NCBI RefSeq assembly: GCF_000412185.1
Contig: NZ_ASJA01000015.1
Span: forward strand, 1 to 64,000
Reading direction: 5' to 3'
Length of the DNA: 64,000 bases
Origin: Euryhalocaulis caribicus
GTDB taxonomy: Bacteria; Pseudomonadota; Alphaproteobacteria; Caulobacterales; Maricaulaceae
The notes beneath the pieces are model-generated. The model was not told the DNA's origin and did not search any database. It saw nothing but the letters and a program-made list of their open reading frames with translations. Within the stretch, counting starts at the first letter, position 1. Each line of letters begins with the position of its first letter. Shown here one piece after another: positions 1-8,103 of the stretch. The translations under genes were made by a program, and so were the position numbers.

Positions 1-475
1 CCATCGTCAGGCGCGGGTTCAGCGTGGACTGCGCCAGATCGTCGCGGAAGCGCTCTCCGGCCTCGAATTCGGCCCGGGTGAGGAATTGTTCAGCCGGATT
101 TCCCGCTGGATCGAACAATCGGCCCAGCGGAGATTCGTCCCGGTTGACCCGCACCGGACGGCGGACGCCGCAGCGGTCCTTGCGGGTCTCCTCCGCCATA
201 TTGCGGTGCTGGGCCTGATGCGCGTCACGGCCGGCGCTCAGACGCAGCAGGCGCGCCCGGCCCTCGGCGGTAATGACGCGGCGCTCCGCGTCGCCGCTGA
301 TTGCGCCATCGGCCAGCAAGCCGCCGGCCTCCGCGTCGCTCAGGCGGCAGACCGGCCGCCGCCGCCGGTCGCCCGCCGGATAAACGGCCCAGTCTCCCCC
401 GCCCGGCATCGGCATCAGCGCCGCCCCGCCCACGGCAAGCCGCCGCAAGGCGCGGTCCGCTCTGCGGCCGCTCAT
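1..475 (-). CDS. DUF6456 domain protein, C-terminus beyond window
   Basis: The minus-strand frame stays open from an ATG at 475 to the window edge, giving 158 visible residues and no stop. Near the visible end it carries the DUF6456 signature: ESPLGRLFD, then an FLTRAEFEAGERFRDD stretch. DUF6456 proteins are alphaproteobacterial proteins of unknown biochemical role, and from memory are often found beside a short DnaA-domain-IV-like protein, as here. The start overlaps the stop of that upstream gene by four bases (ATGA), so translation is probably coupled. The family assignment rests on recognised motif wording, not on a search. Confidence 0.8.
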   Translation of the reverse strand, partial: MSGRRADRALRRLAVGGAALMPMPGGGDWAVYPAGDRRRRPVCRLSDAEAGGLLADGAISGDAERRVITAEGRARLLRLSAGRDAHQAQHRNMAEETRKDRCGVRRPVRVNRDESPLGRLFDPAGNPAEQFLTRAEFEAGERFRDDLAQSTLNPRLTM

Positions 476-804
476 GGCGCGGGGGCCGCGCGCAGGCAGT
501 CCTCCAGCGCGTCCAGCTGCGCGTCCAGCGCCGGATCGTCCCGCGCGTCCTCAATCCTGTGGCAGGCATAGGCCGCCGTGGACCGGTCGCGCCCGAACGC
601 CATCGCCACGCGCGCCAGGTTCATGCCGAACCCGACATGCGCCAGATACATCGCCACCTGCCGCACGCGCGTCAGGTCGCGCCGTCCGCCGCGCCGCTCC
701 TCGGCCACCGCGTCCAGCGGCGCCCCGAACGCATAGGCCGCCGCCGCCAGCGCCAGCTTCGCCCGCGCCATATCTTCATTCACCGTTTCCGCCGGATTTG
801 TCAT
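472..804 (-). CDS. DnaA domain IV-like helix-turn-helix protein
   Basis: A short protein of about 110 residues. Its middle part (RQVAMYLAHVGFGMNLARVA followed by FGRDRSTAAYACHRIED) matches the DnaA C-terminal DNA-binding fold, including the R-x-x-A-M-Y-L helix and the GRD-x-S-T recognition helix. No AAA+ ATPase domain is present, so it is not DnaA itself but a stand-alone DnaA box-binding-like domain. I prefer the ATG at 804 because GGAGG lies 11 bases upstream; an in-frame ATG at 822 would add six residues. It overlaps the downstream DUF6456 gene by ATGA, and the two likely form one operon. DNA binding is inferred from the fold; the target is unknown. Confidence 0.8.
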   Translation of the reverse strand: MTNPAETVNEDMARAKLALAAAAYAFGAPLDAVAEERRGGRRDLTRVRQVAMYLAHVGFGMNLARVAMAFGRDRSTAAYACHRIEDARDDPALDAQLDALEDCLRAAPAP

Positions 805-881
805 TCCAGTCTTTTCCTCCATTCAGACCCACATAATAGGCCGGAATTCCAAAAGCGAGGAAAATAATCACAATTATATAC

Positions 882-910
882 TTTACAAACCCAACTGATT
901 CGTCTATGTT
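882..910 (+). promoter_or_regulatory. Putative sigma-70 type promoter of the transposase
   Basis: A TTTACA hexamer (882-887) and a TATGTT hexamer (905-910) are separated by 17 bases, 23 bases ahead of the transposase ATG. The region is AT-rich against a GC-rich background. The fit is reasonable but untested; the -10 hexamer sits inside the inverted repeat at 901-923. Confidence 0.4.
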
Positions 911-923
911 AGGGTCATAGACG
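901..923 (+). repeat. 8-bp-arm inverted repeat before the transposase
   Basis: CGTCTATG (901-908) and CATAGACG (916-923) are perfect reverse complements around a 7-base spacer. The repeat covers the proposed -10 hexamer and its right arm touches the GGAG ribosome-binding sequence (923-926). In RNA it could form a hairpin that limits transposase translation; in DNA it could be an operator. Confidence 0.6.
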
Positions 924-933
924 GAGAAGAGTT

Positions 934-1854
934 ATGTCACTGCTTTCAAAGCCATATTTCCACGACGAGAAGGCCGCTTTCGAGAAGCTGGAATCCATCG
1001 TCTGGCCGCGCGGTCCCGTTTGCCCGCATTGTGGAAACAGTGATAGGATTTACGTCCTAAATACGGCGCGCATGGGTTTGAAGAAGTGCGGCGAGTGCCG
1101 GAAGCAGTTCACGGTGCGCGTTGGCACGGTGTTCGAGGCGAGCAAGGTTCCGTTGCACAAGTGGATGCAGGCGACCTACCTGATGGTGTCGAGCAAGAAG
1201 GGCATCAGCGCCCATCAGCTTCACCGCATTCTGGAGGTCACCTACAAGACGGCTTGGTTCATGGCGCACCGCCTGCGCGAAGCGATGCGAGAGGGCCGCT
1301 TGCTTCCGCCTCTGGGCGGCAAGGGCAAGAACGTTGAGGCTGACGAGACGTATATCGGCAAGAAGGACTCGCGCCGCGGCATGGGCGGCAAGCGTCAGGG
1401 CGGCGCTTACAAGGTGCCGGTTCTGGCTCTGGTAGAGCGCGGCGGCAAGGTTCGCAGCTTCGCGATGGACGCGGCCAACAAGCGCAATGTCGGTGAACTG
1501 GTTCGCCGCAACATTCTGAACGAGACGACGCTCCAGACGGACGAGAGCAATCTCTATGTCGAGGTCGGCCAGCGTTTCGCCCGCCATGAAACGGTGAAGC
1601 ACTCGGACGGCGAGTATGTTCGCGGCGATGCCTACACGAACACGGTCGAGAACTATTTCTCGGTCTTCAAGCGCGGCATGAAAGGCGTCTATCAGCACTG
1701 CGCTGAGAAGCACCTGCACCGTTATCTGGCGGAGTTCGATTTCCGCTATAACGCGCGCACGGTGAGCGATGTGGAGCGCGCTGAGAACGCGCTAGCGGGC
1801 ATCGTTGGCAAGCGGCTCAAATACCGAGGGGGAGTTGATTTCCGAGCGGCCTAG
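934..1854 (+). CDS. IS1595-family (ISXO2-like) transposase
   Basis: This 306-residue protein has the IS1595/ISXO2 layout. An N-terminal zinc ribbon is formed by C30/C33 and C52/C55 (CPHCG, CGECR). A middle helix-turn-helix region with the KGISAHQLHRIL and KTAWFMAHRLREAM stretches follows, then a DDE-type catalytic domain with D137 (ADETYIGKK), D203 (TDESNLY) and the N236/E239 region (YTNTVENYFS). The C-terminal HLHRYLAEFDFRYNAR stretch is typical. The gene is intact, with GGAG before its ATG. I could not define terminal inverted repeats or a target duplication, so element boundaries are unknown and it could be a domesticated single copy. Base composition is lower in GC than its neighbours. 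Confidence 0.9.
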   Translation: MSLLSKPYFHDEKAAFEKLESIVWPRGPVCPHCGNSDRIYVLNTARMGLKKCGECRKQFTVRVGTVFEASKVPLHKWMQATYLMVSSKKGISAHQLHRILEVTYKTAWFMAHRLREAMREGRLLPPLGGKGKNVEADETYIGKKDSRRGMGGKRQGGAYKVPVLALVERGGKVRSFAMDAANKRNVGELVRRNILNETTLQTDESNLYVEVGQRFARHETVKHSDGEYVRGDAYTNTVENYFSVFKRGMKGVYQHCAEKHLHRYLAEFDFRYNARTVSDVERAENALAGIVGKRLKYRGGVDFRAA

Positions 1855-1985
1855 CTGGCGTATTCTCCTAATGCGCCGCAGATAGAGAATTCTACCGAAT
1901 TGGTTGAATTTTTAAGAATGAGTCTCTAGATTCACATCTGCGTGTTCACAAAGCCGGCCATGAGCCGGTGGCGTAACCGACTGAG

Positions 1986-2012
1986 CGGCCCCGAAAGGGG
2001 CCGTCTCTATTT
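1986..2012. terminator. Hairpin between converging genes, possible bidirectional terminator
   Basis: CGGCCCC (1986-1992), a GAAA loop (1993-1996) and GGGGCCG (1997-2003) form a perfect seven-pair stem with a stable tetraloop, followed by TCTATTTCT. It lies between the converging transposase and DUF3800 genes. The T-run is weak on both sides, so termination is plausible but not certain. Confidence 0.55.
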
Positions 2013-2816
2013 CTAGAGCCTGACAATGCCGTCTCTAATTACGCCGCGAGACACGTTGGTGTTGATAAGCGTGGCGGGAATCTCGTCATAAGCGGCGCTC
2101 CAATTGTATTTGACTTGCCATGGGGTCAAGTCCCGGCGCTCGGATTTCACCTTAAGGAACGCAACGTAGGCGACTATGTCAGCGGTTTGGGTGAACCAGC
2201 AGTGTTTTGAATCTTTGTCGTTCCCGTCTTCAAAAAACATGCTTAGAGGCAGGTTCCGGGTCCTGGTGCCGAACAAGCTTCCGGTGGGGAGGAAAACCTG
2301 AGCTTTGCGGTATAAGGTGCGATATTCGGGATGCCCCCGGTCAAAGAACGTCAAAGCCACGCGCTGATTCTTGTCGCAGTAGGTTCGCATGCGCTGGAAA
2401 AGGGCGACCATGACGGCTTCGAGGCGCTGATTACCGTAGAGGTGTTGGGGGCCTCGATGGACTGACGCCGACATGATCGATTGGCTGGGAAGAAAATCGA
2501 TAGTTTGAAGCGCCTCATTGTATGCTCCGCGGGCCTTTGCCCGGTCAAAATTGTGTTTGCCTTTCCTGTAATTGCCGCGCCCAGAGGCTAGTTTATGACC
2601 GTGGAGTTCTTGGGTTGTTGGGATATCAAGCGACCTTTTCAGGCCACGCCGCCAGTCTCGCGCCCCCTCCCAAGTCGCCTGCCAAACGATGGTCCAATTG
2701 CCATCAATGTTGCGGAGAAATGGGACTCGGATTGCGGTCGTGACGTATGTTTTCTGATCGTGTGATTCATCAATATAAAAGATGTCGATTCCGCCGGGAG
2801 GCAATTGCATGACCAA
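2013..2816 (-). CDS. DUF3800 domain protein
   Basis: A 267-residue protein opening with IDIFYIDESHD, the acidic signature of DUF3800 (D16, E17 and D20 in this numbering). Later acidic elements (FFDRGHPEYR; TQTADIVAYVAF) also fit that family, whose members are thought to have an RNase H-like fold and often sit in mobile or defence-related regions. Nuclease activity here is only inferred. The start is probably TTG at 2816, preceded seven bases upstream by GAGAGGG; an ATG at 2810 is the alternative but has poor spacing. Either start overlaps the oppositely oriented 49-aa ORF, so each gene's leader lies in the other's coding sequence. The gene belongs to the accessory patch beside the transposase. 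Confidence 0.8.
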   Translation of the reverse strand: MVMQLPPGGIDIFYIDESHDQKTYVTTAIRVPFLRNIDGNWTIVWQATWEGARDWRRGLKRSLDIPTTQELHGHKLASGRGNYRKGKHNFDRAKARGAYNEALQTIDFLPSQSIMSASVHRGPQHLYGNQRLEAVMVALFQRMRTYCDKNQRVALTFFDRGHPEYRTLYRKAQVFLPTGSLFGTRTRNLPLSMFFEDGNDKDSKHCWFTQTADIVAYVAFLKVKSERRDLTPWQVKYNWSAAYDEIPATLINTNVSRGVIRDGIVRL

Positions 2817-2958
2817 AAAAGAACCCTCTCAATCTGACAAATTCAAAGAGGCCGCTCGCGAGCATGAATGCGACGAGAGCGAGGAACGCTTTGAGCGGGC
2901 GTTAAGGCGGATCACGCCAGCGCCGCCGAAGCCCAAGGAGTCTGGCCAAGACGAATGA
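2809..2958 (+). CDS. Small charged protein, 49 aa
   Basis: Reads MTKKEPSQSDKFKEAAREHE and continues to a stop at 2956-2958. It is hydrophilic, rich in Glu, Lys and Arg, probably helical in the first half (FKEAAREHECDESEERFERAL) with a Pro-rich tail. A very good ribosome-binding sequence, GGGAGG (2796-2801), sits seven bases before the ATG. From memory it resembles a recurrent family of short proteobacterial proteins beginning QSxKFKEAAREL, but I cannot verify that. The start is head-to-head with DUF3800 and its stop overlaps the next ORF by ATGA. Function unknown. Confidence 0.65.
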   Translation: MTKKEPSQSDKFKEAAREHECDESEERFERALRRITPAPPKPKESGQDE

Positions 2959-3194
2959 TTGCCTCTCTCGCTGTTTCGCCAGAGCAAATACGCTACTGGA
3001 CGGAGCACGCGCTTGGCTGCTTGGAAGAGCTGGATAGGGATACGGCGATAGAGGAGGTTCGGCATGATCTGGAGGCGATTGAACGCTACCTAGACGCGCT
3101 CTCGTTTGCAGATGATCCCGTGCTTGTATCGGGAGCTTGTGGGATCAAACCGGGGGTCAGGCTCGAACTTCTCGTCAAGGATCACGACGCCTAG
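2955..3194 (+). CDS. Small hypothetical protein, 79 aa
   Basis: Begins with an ATG that overlaps the preceding small ORF's stop (ATGA), suggesting translational coupling. The first 50 residues look like real protein, with amphipathic helices (SPEQIRYWTEHALGCLEELD and IEEVRHDLEAIERYLDAL). The last third lies antisense to the end of the WYL-like gene for about 105 bases and is less convincing. No signal peptide or membrane segment. No function can be assigned. An AAGGAG lies 14 bases upstream, which is rather far. Confidence 0.45.
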   Translation: MIASLAVSPEQIRYWTEHALGCLEELDRDTAIEEVRHDLEAIERYLDALSFADDPVLVSGACGIKPGVRLELLVKDHDA

Positions 3195-3410
3195 CATTTT
3201 GTTCGGGTCATAAGACCTCTGCTCCCAGCCCGTTGCTGCCTTCTTGCGTCCGCCTGCCAACGTGGTCTGTCTGTCGGCTTTGGCGTAGTGGACAATATCA
3301 GGCGCAAATTTCCGCTTTTCGAGCGTCGGTTCGTAGGTGAACTCAATGAGCCGATTCTGTTTGATGGCTTCGCAAATGGTTTGTTCGTGCACGCCGTTCC
3401 GCATTGGCAT
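3090..3410 (-). CDS. WYL-like small protein
   Basis: A 106-residue protein with the opening TICEAIKQNRLIEFTYEP, the hallmark start of WYL-type ligand-binding domains (x-x-A-I-x-x-x-R-x-I-x-F-x-Y). A GGRKKAATGWEQRSYDPNKM region and an EKFEPDPRFD end correspond to the R-x-x-R-x-D-R-I and final segments of that fold. No helix-turn-helix is attached, so it is a stand-alone domain and not a classical WYL transcription factor. It converges on the 79-aa ORF with a 105-base overlap. The AT-rich stretch 3480-3580 upstream probably holds its promoter. The family call is from pattern memory and is moderate. Confidence 0.7.
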   Translation of the reverse strand: MPMRNGVHEQTICEAIKQNRLIEFTYEPTLEKRKFAPDIVHYAKADRQTTLAGGRKKAATGWEQRSYDPNKMLGVVILDEKFEPDPRFDPTSSRYKHGIICKRERV

Positions 3411-3622
3411 TCTCCGGTTAGGAATGCAGTCCGCGAAGCGCCTCTAAAATGGCGTGAGGCGAATCACCGTTTGCACCCCTAGATTGATGAAATACCAGAT
3501 ATCACAAGATGTAGGGGTTCGCGAAGTATATAATCCGCAAAATAATCCTATTATCCACGCAGGGATAATCCCAAAGGCCTGAAATGCTTGAGGTTCGGAT
3601 CAGATTTTACGGTGGAAAAAGC
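3411..3622. other. AT-rich intergenic stretch with short hairpin
   Basis: No gene is seen in this 212-base gap. It separates the start of the WYL-like gene from the stop of the PAS gene, and is much richer in A and T between 3480 and 3580 than the rest of the window. It holds a 7-bp-arm inverted repeat (ATTATCC at 3550-3556, GGATAAT at 3563-3569). It may mark the right edge of the accessory patch and should contain the WYL-like gene's promoter. I found no direct repeat matching the left edge. Confidence 0.4.
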
Positions 3623-4120
3623 CTAGCCGGCCCACGCGATTGCGGGCGTGTGAAGGGATTCTTCAAACGGGCGGAAAACGTCGTGGCCCAGCACCATATG
3701 GTCGCGGCCGTCATCGGAAGTCAGGGGAAGGCGCACCCAGAAGCGGGCGATGGCGCGTTCCTCGCCGCGCCAGCAGACGCGCTGCGCCCCGCAGACCGGG
3801 CGCAGGGTCTCGCGGGCAAGATCCAGCGCGCGGCGCCAACTGCGGCCTGTCTCGCCCAGCGGCAGATCGTCTATGACGGCGCCGCTGATTTCTTCGCCCA
3901 GCGCCTCATAGAACCGCGTTCCCGCAAGTCGAATGCGCCACTGGCCCTGCTTGATTTCGAATACGCTCAGGCCCGGCAGCAACCGCGGCATCTCGCCAGG
4001 GTCGAGTGCTTTCCTGTTGGGCGGCTGATCATCTTCAAAGCTGTCGCGCCACCAGTCATGCAAGGCGCGATGCTCGTCCAATACCAGCTGAGCACGAAAT
4101 AGACTTCCACGCGCGGACAT
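3623..4120 (-). CDS. PAS_5-type sensory domain protein
   Basis: A 165-residue cytoplasmic protein. Residues about 20-90 show the PAS_5 pattern common in alphaproteobacteria: LHDWWRD near the start, then DPGEMPRLLPGLSVFEI, then WRIRLAGTRFYEALGEEISG. No output domain is attached, so it is a single-domain PAS protein whose partner and ligand are unknown. The gene points the same way as mucR but is separated from it by a terminator and 177 bases, so it is probably transcribed alone. Confidence 0.8.
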   Translation of the reverse strand: MSARGSLFRAQLVLDEHRALHDWWRDSFEDDQPPNRKALDPGEMPRLLPGLSVFEIKQGQWRIRLAGTRFYEALGEEISGAVIDDLPLGETGRSWRRALDLARETLRPVCGAQRVCWRGEERAIARFWVRLPLTSDDGRDHMVLGHDVFRPFEESLHTPAIAWAG

Positions 4121-4241
4121 GAGTCCTCGCCGACCCCCCGATTAGTGCTTCGGCTAAGTTGCGAATCACTATTCAGTGATTTGGGGACTCTTGGCAAGAG
4201 TCCGATTCGCATTCTGATTCAATGAATGAATCGAAATAAAA

Positions 4242-4268
4242 AAAGGGCGGCCCGCCGGACCGCCCTTT
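4242..4268 (-). terminator. Intrinsic terminator of mucR
   Basis: AAAGGGCGG (4242-4250) pairs with CCGCCCTTT (4260-4268) around a GC-rich loop. On the minus strand the stem is followed by a T-rich run (complement of the A-run 4235-4241), 30 bases past the mucR stop. This is a classic Rho-independent terminator for mucR. Confidence 0.85.
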
Positions 4269-4297
4269 CGCAATAATATCAACGGATTTCGCCGCTG

Positions 4298-4693
4298 TTA
4301 TTTTTTCGCCTTGCGGCCCAGGCCCATTTTCTTGGCCAGTTCGGAGCGTTGCTTGGCGTAATTGGGCGCGACCATCGGATAGTCGGCCGCCAGGCCCCAC
4401 TTCTCGCGGTATTCCTCGGGCGACATGTCGTACTTGGTGCGCAGGTGGCGCTTCAGCGACTTGAACTTTTTCCCGTCTTCCAGGCAGACGATATAGTCCG
4501 GACTGACGGATTTCTTCAGCGGGACGGCCGGCTCCAGCGGTTCCGGCTCAACATGTCCGGCCTCGATCTGGCTGAGGGCTTCGTGAACGCCGCGGATCAG
4601 CTCCGGCAGCTCGGTCGAGGGCACGACATTATTTCCGACATAGGCGGAAACCACGTCAGCCGTCATCTCGATTAGTGCGTTATTATCGTCCAT
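4298..4693 (-). CDS. mucR: MucR/Ros-family zinc-finger transcriptional regulator
   Basis: A 131-residue protein with the diagnostic MucR/Ros zinc-finger region: [20 protein letters not shown] followed by the [12 protein letters not shown] segment, then a basic C-terminus ([11 protein letters not shown]). The N-terminal third is acidic, as in MucR proteins that oligomerise. MucR regulators silence AT-rich promoters and control envelope, motility and cell-cycle genes in alphaproteobacteria. It is divergent from prfC across a 290-base region of unusually low GC, which fits the autoregulated promoter typical of the family. A strong terminator follows. Confidence 0.92.
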   Translation of the reverse strand: MDDNNALIEMTADVVSAYVGNNVVPSTELPELIRGVHEALSQIEAGHVEPEPLEPAVPLKKSVSPDYIVCLEDGKKFKSLKRHLRTKYDMSPEEYREKWGLAADYPMVAPNYAKQRSELAKKMGLGRKAKK

Positions 4694-4983
4694 TATTGTG
4701 AACCTGTTCGTTTTAGAAAGACGGGGGGAACGTAGTCTTGGGGTCCGGCCCTGACAAGTATTTCAATGTCGCACTTACAGCTAAAAACCAAATAAAATTG
4801 CAGTGAGGACGCCGCGGAGGTTCTTTCGGCGTATTTTAGAAAGTGAGTTAAGGTTTGATTGCTGTATTCGAAAGCACGCAAAGCGTGTTGAAACAGAAAA
4901 ATTGAACCGCCCTTCGCCATTGCGGCAGGCCCGCCCGGTCTGTAATGCGGTCGCGGTTCCAATCACGGTTCTACTTACACCCT
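4694..4983. other. mucR-prfC divergent intergenic region
   Basis: A 290-base AT-enriched region between divergent mucR and prfC. It must carry both promoters; no hexamer pair stands out. A TTAAGGTTTGATTG stretch near 4847-4860 loosely resembles a degenerate CtrA box, but the match is poor. AT-rich tracts such as these are the usual targets of MucR itself. Confidence 0.4.
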
Positions 4984-6585
<1,602 letters not shown>

Positions 6586-6664
6586 TTAAAAATATTTGCC
6601 GCGCGGAGACCGTTTTGTCGTGGTTGCGCGTTATATTCCCCGTCGATTGCGATCGGGGGCGATC

Positions 6665-7270
6665 ATGAAACATTTGTTTGCGGCGTGCATGGGCGCGCTT
6701 CTTCTTTCCGGGTGCGGACAGGTTGGCGATAAATTCGGCGAACTGGCCGAACGCGGCCGGATCTATGCGGAGCGTATCCGCGTGCTGATCGCGGGCGAGG
6801 ACGTGCCCAATACGAACAATAGCGATCAGGACGGAGCCGCCCGCGCGGCAAGCGATGGCCCGGCGGCGCCGGACAACGCGCCGCTCTTGCCGGCGCGACT
6901 GGCCTTCGGGGCCGATGGATGGTTCGTCTGGGCCAGCTGGCATTATCACCAGTCAGGGCTGGTCTGCGCGCCGAAGCTGGGCGAGTTCACCTTCTCAAGG
7001 GCCAGAAGCGGCGATGACGCCGCCGCCTGGTGCACCTATTACGGGACGGAATTCCAGACGCTTCGCCTGTCTCATGACGGCAAGGCGGAGGCCTATGGCG
7101 AGGCCGCGGCGCTGTCGCGCGAATTCGACAATGCTTCGGGCGGCGCCTTGCGGGTGGAGTGTGAATGTGAATCGCCCCGCCATGACGCCGCGTTCGAGAC
7201 GGCGGCGGAGGAAGCGCGCCGTGCGCAGCTTGCCTTCGACAAGCGCGACAGGCTATCGGGAGCGACGTGA
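6665..7270 (+). CDS. Putative lipoprotein
   Basis: A 201-residue protein with a lipoprotein signal: MKHLFAACMGALLLSGC with the acylated cysteine at residue 17. The mature part has six or more cysteines (VCAP, WCTYY, VECECESP), which suggests disulphides in the periplasm. No known domain is recognised. The start at 6665 is chosen because it gives the signal sequence. Its stop overlaps the next gene through GTGA, so the two are co-translated and probably work together. Confidence 0.7.
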   Translation: MKHLFAACMGALLLSGCGQVGDKFGELAERGRIYAERIRVLIAGEDVPNTNNSDQDGAARAASDGPAAPDNAPLLPARLAFGADGWFVWASWHYHQSGLVCAPKLGEFTFSRARSGDDAAAWCTYYGTEFQTLRLSHDGKAEAYGEAAALSREFDNASGGALRVECECESPRHDAAFETAAEEARRAQLAFDKRDRLSGAT

Positions 7271-8103
7271 CCGCCGCTCTACTGGCCCTTCTTCTTCTGC
7301 AACAGGACGCGACGGGCGACCGCATCGGTGCCCGCGCCGCCCCGGAATCTCTGGTCTGCCCGGAGACTCTGGGCGCGTTTTCGCGCGATGCGGCGTCTGA
7401 AACGGGCGATTTCTGCGCCTATTCCCACCCCTCCGGCGCCGATGCGCGCATCTGGCTGCAGGATGCCGCCGCCCCGGCGGATGAGGCGGCGGACCGGGTG
7501 GCGACGCTTCTGGACCGCCGCACCCCGCAACCCTTTGACGGGCGCGTCCTGCATCTGGGCGAAACCGACGCCGGGGACCTGCGAGAGGAGGTCTGGCTGG
7601 CCGCGTTCGGGGGCCGTGAAATCCTGATTCGCAGCCGCTACGCCATCCCCGGCTTCGCCCGCGCGCCGCTGATCGCGTTTGGCGAGGCGTTTTCGCTTGA
7701 GAACGGCCTTGTCCCGGAAACAGAAACCGCCGCCGCGCCGGGCGATTGCCCGGCTCCGCCGGACGGTTTCACGCGCGAAGAACGCCTGACCGGCATTCAG
7801 GCCGGGGCCGCGGCGCGCTGGAGCTGCGCCTATGTCAGCGGCAATATCTTCGGATTCTATTACGCCCCCATCGATTCAAGGCTGGCCCATGAAGGGTTTG
7901 ACGGCCAGCTTTCAGACGGGGCGGAGGCCGTTTCGGCGCCCGCGCCCATGCCCGCGGCGGAGCGTCTGGTGATCGACCAGCAGGTCTATCGCGGCCAATG
8001 GCTGCGCGGGGAGGGGCCGGACGCCCGGGCGCTGGAAATCGACTGGGAAACGGCGGAAGAAACGCCGCAGGCGGCGGCGCTGGCGCGGGCGCTGGGCTTC
8101 TAG
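7267..8103 (+). CDS. Hypothetical exported protein
   Basis: A 278-residue protein starting at a GTG that overlaps the upstream lipoprotein gene. The N-terminus (TAALLALLLLQQDATG) looks like a short signal peptide, so export is likely. The remainder has scattered cysteines (LVCPETLG, DFCAYSHP, GDCPAPPDG, WSCAYVSG) and no domain that I recognise. It ends in a CTAG that is simultaneously the stop of the convergent DUF2336 gene. Function unknown; pairing with the lipoprotein suggests an envelope role. Confidence 0.6.
   Translation: MTAALLALLLLQQDATGDRIGARAAPESLVCPETLGAFSRDAASETGDFCAYSHPSGADARIWLQDAAAPADEAADRVATLLDRRTPQPFDGRVLHLGETDAGDLREEVWLAAFGGREILIRSRYAIPGFARAPLIAFGEAFSLENGLVPETETAAAPGDCPAPPDGFTREERLTGIQAGAAARWSCAYVSGNIFGFYYAPIDSRLAHEGFDGQLSDGAEAVSAPAPMPAAERLVIDQQVYRGQWLRGEGPDARALEIDWETAEETPQAAALARALGF

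Noticed and set aside
822-3622. Direct repeats (att or target-site duplications) around the accessory patch
   Set aside because: I compared the AT-rich edges by eye and found no convincing repeat; the patch limits stay undefined.
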